Of a stretch of DNA of 64,000 nucleotides, positions 50,601-58,500 are shown piece after piece. Made by a program: the position numbers and the translations under genes. The DNA lies in NCBI GenBank assembly GCA_030141605.1, contig JAQGDQ010000538.1, positions 84,807 through 148,806 of the forward strand, given 5' to 3'. Within the stretch, counting starts at the first letter, position 1. Each line of letters opens with the position of its first letter. This DNA comes from Tubiluchus corallicola. Lineage: Eukaryota > Priapulida > Priapulimorpha > Priapulimorphida > Tubiluchidae. The notes under the pieces are model-generated. The model searched no databases. It saw only the letters and a list, made by a program, of their open reading frames with translations, and was not told the DNA's origin.

Positions 50601-53600
50601 ATTAGCTTTGCTAATTGCAAGAGTCTAAAACTAGCCCATGTGAACAAACACGTATTACTACAGTTAATTTATGCTTTAAAACCAAACGGTTTCTTTCTTT
50701 TAATCCTCACCTGTATGCCTCAAACTCCTTTTTTGCCTCCACATTGTTTGGATCGCGAAGATGCTGATATTTGTCATCGTAGTATTCAATTTCAGGGTCA
50801 TAAGAGTTGTTTCCACTGATTATGACATCAACATCCCACCTAATTATGTGCTTTGATCCTCCATCAATAACAGGTTTTAAGAACATATGCTTAATTATAA
50901 TCCAACCCTGAAACATTGAAATACAGTAGTGATTATATAAGAGCACTTCAGATGTTCACACAGTGTGGCATTTGGCTATTGGGTATTGATGAGGCACACC
51001 ATTCAAGTATGATAGTATACTAGCTACTGGACGGTATACTGGCTACAGGATAGTATACTAGTATGCTGGCTTACACTATAGATTAATATAGGCTGTAACC
51101 TAGGGCCCCTCAAGATTGGGGAGGTCATACTTTGCATTGCTGAATAATTCGTATAACTTAAAATAAAAGGCCTGCTTGAGGCCTTTATTTGAGACAAAGG
51201 TGCCCTTGTTTGTACCCTTTATTTGAGATAAGGCTCCCAGCTATGCAAATATTACTAAAATATATCACAAGTAAAAATAGATTCGAGATGAGTGCGAGCA
51301 AAATAGAGGGTGGTTCCATCTAAGGGCTCCCCCTAACTTCATTAGCCTAGGGACCCAAAAGCAAAATTTAATACAAGTAACTAATGCACAAGCCTAACTT
51401 GCAATCATCAGATTTGCCATACCTGCCACACTAAACATCACCAACGACAGACTTCTAAAAACTTAACTCTGCAATTTAATTTGCTAAGAAGCCCAAAATA
51501 ATATTTATGAATATTTCCAAACATTCAATTGTTTATTCTGTTACTTAATGTACAGCTGGTTGTGCATTTTGAATTATTAAAATATTGAGACAAATTTAAT
51601 GTTCAACCACACAATGAAATACGTTTGTTGTGCTGCATTTTGCTTTATCGTTTATTCCTCTTTCCATTCACGAAGAAATAAAAATTTCATCAGCTCCAGA
51701 ATTGCTTTCAAAAATCTCCACTGACAAAAACAATGATGTGTAAGACAAAAGTGCAAAAAATTTTAATTAAGGACAACTTGTTGCAATTTTTTAAATATTT
51801 CAATAGAAAACACAAGTAATGCAAAACATGTACAAGTACAACAAATAACACTAATCCTTATCAACTTGTCTACATGAATGCTCAGGAATATTTTTTTCAT
51901 TCAGTTTATGTTTTGCTGCAGTCCATAAGTTACCAAAAATGTACACAATTTTGTTTTATATATTTATGTTACATTCATAACTATCCATCTACTAAGATCA
52001 TATGACTACACATTGTTTGCTCTACAGCTACTAGTAGTGGCAGGTGTATTATTCAAGCCTGCCTCACACCTAGCAAAACAATAAAATCTTATACCAAGCT
52101 TATCTGGTAGTAGTTCTCAGCTTCGGTCTCAACTGTAAGATTATGTGTTATCAAGTATCTTCCAACTTTCAGTAGAAAGGCAGGTACATTTAATATTGAG
52201 GAAGTGGTTGAAACACGTTCAGGTATGTACTGCTCAGCGCCTTTCTCTTCAAGGTATTTAGGACTCGGCAAAAAATGTTCTTCTGTGATTTCATATATTC
52301 TCCATTTATGCTTTGCTGGTCCTTTTGAATCAGGACAGTACACATCTGATATAGCGCCAACTGAAAATTTGGATGGCATCTTATATTCTGGGGCACCTGA
52401 TGGTTTGTCACTGGCATCGTATATGAGATCTGACAAAATGCATTCAACCAATCTGTTCTTCACATGCACATTCTTAGAATAATTCCAGGAAGCATGTGCA
52501 TCTGCAATTTTTAATTCACAAACTACTTCAAGCATTGTTTCACCAGACTTAAAAAATGTATGTTGATAGGTATAATGATATGTATCGTTAAAATGTCCTG
52601 AAATCTCAAATACAAATCCATGCCTCATATTAACAGTTAAAGTAAGGCTTAATCCAGGTACAGAAAAATTAGCAAGCATGCTAACTGTATAATGTTCATT
52701 TGTGTAGTAAAATCCATCACTACTCGGCTCGATGTGTAACTCTAGACTTCGTACTTTATCTAAAATAGATAAAATTATACAATGTTACTAATTTGAAGAC
52801 ATCACAATTTCTACTTTAAAATAGTTAAAATACAAATCAAATGTAGGCAAACTGCAAGAGCAAATTTGCAAAAAAAGATCTGTAATTTAGTATGAAGTAA
52901 AGATCTGTTTATTTCTAAAGAAATAAAATCAAGAATAAGCATGGTGTAAAATTAATGATACTTTTATGACTTATGCTTTGGGAATTATGGTGATAAAATA
53001 ATAAGAGATTCTTTTTAGAGATAATTATTTATCAGTTTCTTCAAATAAAAAAAAACATGTAATTTTGGTAATTTTTACTTTGACAATGTCTGAAAGGTTA
53101 ATACTACTAGGATAAACCTAAATTTTCAAATACTCAAACTTCGAAAATTACTTAGATAAAATATACCCAAATGCAATTGAAAGACAAGGATATTATCGGC
53201 CTGAATGATAATGTTTATATAACGATAAACCTGTTAGGAAGAATGTAAAATATTTAAAAAAAATTTAATAAAACTTCATTTAAAATATAACTGGCTGCCT
53301 TGAACTTCAGCAGATAAGTTTTTCAAATTAGTACAAAAGCAAATATAAAATTTTAACAACTGTAGGTAGTGATATTCATGATAATCAGAGATTATGTCAA
53401 ATTTACAATTCATCTACTTTTTTCCAATACTGTTGACACCTAATTTAAGTCAAAATTACAACTGCCTCACAAACACGCATAAAATTACATCGTCTCAAAA
53501 TGATCAAAAACATCAGTCAGCCCGCAAAATAATTGAAACAGAAAACTCGACAGAATAGATTCTGTGGCAACGGATTATTAACATATAAATTTTAGATAAT

Positions 53601-55553
53601 TTTGCCTAACTTTTAATGACTATTCCTAGTTTTGTCAACAACGATTTCAATGATGGTTACATAGCTTGACAAATTTACTGCAAGAGTGCTCCTTCATCAT
53701 ATGTCCCAGTATGGTCTGTCCGAAATACAATACAGGGACAACACAAATAAAAATGTGTAGTTACTGGTAAAAAAGCAAGAAATTTTAGTCAGAATATTTA
53801 TTTCAGCATAAAAATGAAAGAACAGATGATTCTGATGCTCTACTTGTAAGTTTAAGCGTGAAGTACTTTAGAAAAAGCAGTTCGATTTGAACACGCTTTT
53901 GATTTAACCATCGGATGTTGCGCAGAGCAGTTCAGACTTTTTCAAATTAAAATATACAATTATTTTTAATAAACTACGATTATCTCGAAATGCAAAGCTA
54001 TTTTGGCAGTGAAAAATTAGGTTGGGTTTACTGAAAAAGCTACTTCGTGGCAAAATCATCTATTTTCGGGCAAACACATTTTTTCGGGGGCAATCACCAA
54101 ATTTTTCAGGCACCGGCCACACAATGGAAAAAATAAAATAATATTTTTCATAAAGGGAAATTTCAAAATTTCTCCATGCCCCAAATGAAGTGCTCGAAAT
54201 TTGCCCATTTTTTGATTATGGAACGAGGTGAGGCAATTCCCAAATCGAAATTAACCTGCACTTTTTCCCGATTGGCACCTTTCGGGCAAAAGTGGCTCAG
54301 CCTGCTGGAAAAATAGGCCTGCACGCCTAAGCCGATGATGACTATAATAGACTTGTGGCGTGTCTGTTTGTGAATGGTTTATCAGGATTTTGATGAATTC
54401 AAATAAAGGCATTAATAGGTGATTTCCTTCAAAAAGATCGTGCCATTGTTACGGTTGCAATTGAAATGGCCATCGAGACGGCACATGACATTTGGGCAAG
54501 GCCATTTTGGCATGGAACATTTAGTCAAGGTACATTTGGCATTGGGACACATGGGCACATGACATTTGCACACAAATACAGCTTTTTTAATGATTCACTA
54601 TTTTTAAAACCACTAAAATGACTCTGCACTTTTTCATTTTCACTTTTAGTATTGCATGTAGTTTTTAAAATAAACGAAGCAAAAGAAAATATCGCATGTT
54701 TAGATTAATATTTTATTAACATATGATGGCTTTTCATTTCAAAAATGTCTAACCCATCACAAAAATAGTAAATAACAGAAATGTGAGTCACAAAAAAAAT
54801 TACTCATACCAAAACCTAGCATTAGAGCAACTAGCGCTGCCAATCCAGCTAGTATTATAATTATCATAATTACTATCATACTGCCTGGAGGCTTATATAG
54901 TATGCTTTAGCAGGAACCAACAGAAAAAATGTGGTGCACACTAGTTTACGTATTGGCTGCCGTCTCAAAAATGACTGGATCAATTAAAAAGGCAAATTAC
55001 TACTTAAAGTCTATATGATTATCAATATGAAGATTACCAAAAATTGTAAACTTTTTGATGCATCTTTTGCTAAATACATGATGAATGTGCAGTCAGCAGC
55101 ACAGCAGCACAATAGGTTTACAAATGCTAGATTAGTTTTCAGCTTTAGTTACACGATTGTACGAACAAGATTATTTCTTTTCTTACAAAAATTTAAAAAG
55201 TACCTGTCAACTATGGGCAGAGCATTCTCATAATTTTAACCTGCTAGACAGTGTAATTTATAGGGCATCACAGAATTTCATAACGTATACTTGCATGATG
55301 GAATCGCTCTACTTAAGTAGCCAGTCAAGCATAACTATGAGACCATAACTATGTAACTGTTAGTGCAACTTGCTTAATAGGGGAAATATTTGCAAACTGC
55401 ATGAATTACCTTCGGTACAGTTAACCCCAATATATTTAGCGTCGCAAGTACATGTATAATTTCCTCCTGGTAAATATTTGCACCTGCCATGAACACATGG
55501 ATTAGGTAAGCAAGCATCTAGAATTACCAAAAATAATAACTGTTAAAATCAAG

Positions 55554-55586
<33 letters not shown>

Positions 55587-58500
55587 CTTCTGTTGCTCTA
55601 AACATCTACTGAAGACATAGAGCCTCTATCCTTTATTAGAGCACTCCACTGTTTCCTGTCTGCAGCTAAAATTTTCTATTCCTGTGATGCTACTGTTAGG
55701 TTTGGTTCCACCTTTTGTAAATCTTTATTAATTCTTGATATCCAAGTTGTTTTTGTTTGCCTGGAGGTCGTTTAGTAGGTTTCAGTGTCTCGTTTAATGT
55801 TAATCGTATTGGTATAGTTTTTGGCAATCTCATGAAATGTCCTACCCATCTTAGTCTTCTGATTCTGATTTTAGTGCTCCACTATTCGGTTATTCAACTG
55901 CTTATTTGAAATGATATATGGCCATTTTACTTTTAAGATTTTTCTGAGCAGGCCTCTGTGAAATACATTTATTTCTGCTTCCTGCGTTTCAGTCTAGCCC
56001 GACATTTCACTGTCGTACATGAAGGTACTAGTTACATATTCTTGATATTTTTGCACAAAGTTTCCAACACTATTGATTTTACGTCCAACATCAACTTGGC
56101 CATTAACTTTTATCTATTACTTCATTTTACATTATCCAAATCTGGTAAGCGCTTGAAAAATAATGAAGAAAATTAAAGATGCCTTCTAACTTTGGTTAAT
56201 TAAACAACTAACTATGAAACGTGAAATAATAAATAAAATGTGACAACACATTAGCCCATATTTCAAAGGAAGGTTTGCATTTCGTTTTAATGAAACTAGT
56301 TTATTAGAATTTTTGCACACATTTGAAAGTAATGATAACTGCAAATATATAGCATTGATAAGTGAACTAAAAAAACAAACAAAAACAAACAAGAAATGTT
56401 GAAAATGCACTAACCTCTAACAGTTACTGATGCAATTTTAGATCTATATGTTTCCCTGGCGACAATATTTTCAAGTTCACAATGCCATTCAGCTGCATCC
56501 TCCATCTGTGCATTTATAATGGCAAGATTTCCATTTCCGGTATTTGTATAATTTGGATCATGCCAAGAGTACCTTGGAAAAGACTTTGGATCATTTGAAA
56601 CCAACGTGCTATTTCTATACCAACGAAGCTAATAATATAAAAAAATTGTGCAGCAGTCAATATCATACATAAAAAACTGATATCATATTGATTCAAAGTT
56701 ACATGCTTAAGCCATAGTAGTGCATTTATGCAAGCAACGTTTTAATGTGCATTTTGGAATAACTGTGAACAACAATGAATTCCTGCCAGGGCCGGTTTTA
56801 CAAAGTCGTCACTAAGTTAACGCCGTCATTATTACATTCACTTAACTATTAATAACGATGCAGTTAAATTAGTGACTGCTTTATGAAACCGGGCCCAGCT
56901 TTCCAAATTAAGATCAATTAGAGTTAAAATGAAAAAATTGTTTCGTTTTATAATAGTTCAAATAATATTACATTTAATTCTACAACAATAGGTTGCACGC
57001 GCCATCTTTGTAATTTGCAAATTATTACAGAACTAAGAATTCTCATGTTCTATGACAAAGAATCATCTCTTTAACAGTATACCAATACGACAATTTTATT
57101 GACATTTTCTCTTGCATTGACATTTCACCTATGTAGCATTAATACAACTGTAGTATAATAGTAGCATTTATAGCATTCATATTAAATCATTTACTGTTAT
57201 TGTATTAGTGGTTGAAAAATTCATTCACAATGAAGAAACAATGCTAGATTAAAAAATGTAACTTGCCCCTACTTAAAATTTTCATAATTAAATGCACTGC
57301 TTAAATTAACTAAGAACATATCTTTTGTACTTCATAAAATGAGCAAGTAAACACAAAATTGTAAAACTTATTATCAATGTGTCACACATTATCAGCTGAA
57401 TGTTTTATTCCCAACAACACCCAAGTTACCATAGCTGCAAGTAAGGAATAGTGCTTCAGCTTTACAAGAAAACAAACTTAAGACAAAGCAAACTGAAGCT
57501 TGCTTAGGAAGTGCAGCACACCTTAACAATATAAACTGTCTGCTTGCTCGCAACAACCATTTGCCAAAATCATACAAAACACAAAAACACATTTTTGCAA
57601 ATGAGAAACAATGCAGCTTAACATAAAGAATTAGAGCGCGTGCATGTATTCATACCATCCCAACTCATTTTCCTGGAAACAGATTCACTAAATCAAGGAA
57701 TGTTAAAAGAATAATATATTGTGATATAGTCACTTCCTAAAAACAGATAATGTCACATTCTATGCAAAATGCCCATGTACACTGTATTTCATAATTGCAT
57801 GAATTGTGTGCTACTATTACACAACTCGACTTGACTTTTTTGTACTGATATCACCCAATGTTAGCTACAGAATTAAGCTTTAACATTCTTAAGTATGAAA
57901 AAGAATGTGAATCCTTACAGAAAATTGTTCATTCGGTGGAAAAAAGACTTTGCAGTGCATGATGAAGCCTTCGCCTAGAGGCACTTCTTGACTTTTAGGT
58001 TGAATGATTATAGCCCACTCTAAAATTAGAAAAAAACATCTTCTCAAGCATGTAACATAATCCCGTGGATTTTATTTCAATCACACGGCAGGCAAACTGC
58101 TCAACAGATTGTGCAGAAAGATACAGTTTGGTAAAATCTGAAAATCCTGTAAAATATGGAATGTCAGAACCTTGTCGACTCATCTCGACCAATGGGGATC
58201 AACGTCAGGAGAAATGGCCTAAAATAAAATAATATTCTGCAGACTCTTATGCTGTCATGGGCTCCATACATAAGGTTTGGTAATAATAGTATAGATTTTA
58301 TTGTATGAGTGAATCGATGTATATGTAGATTTCCACACCTAGAGCCTCTGCTTTACCAAATCTCAAACAATTCATACACCAAACGAAATGTGTCCCTAAT
58401 ATTTGTCACTGATGAGTATTTTCAAATCAAAAATGAAATAATGTTACTTAACCATTTTTGCCTGATTTTGGCAAAACCTATCCTCTTTACCTGGTAAGCC

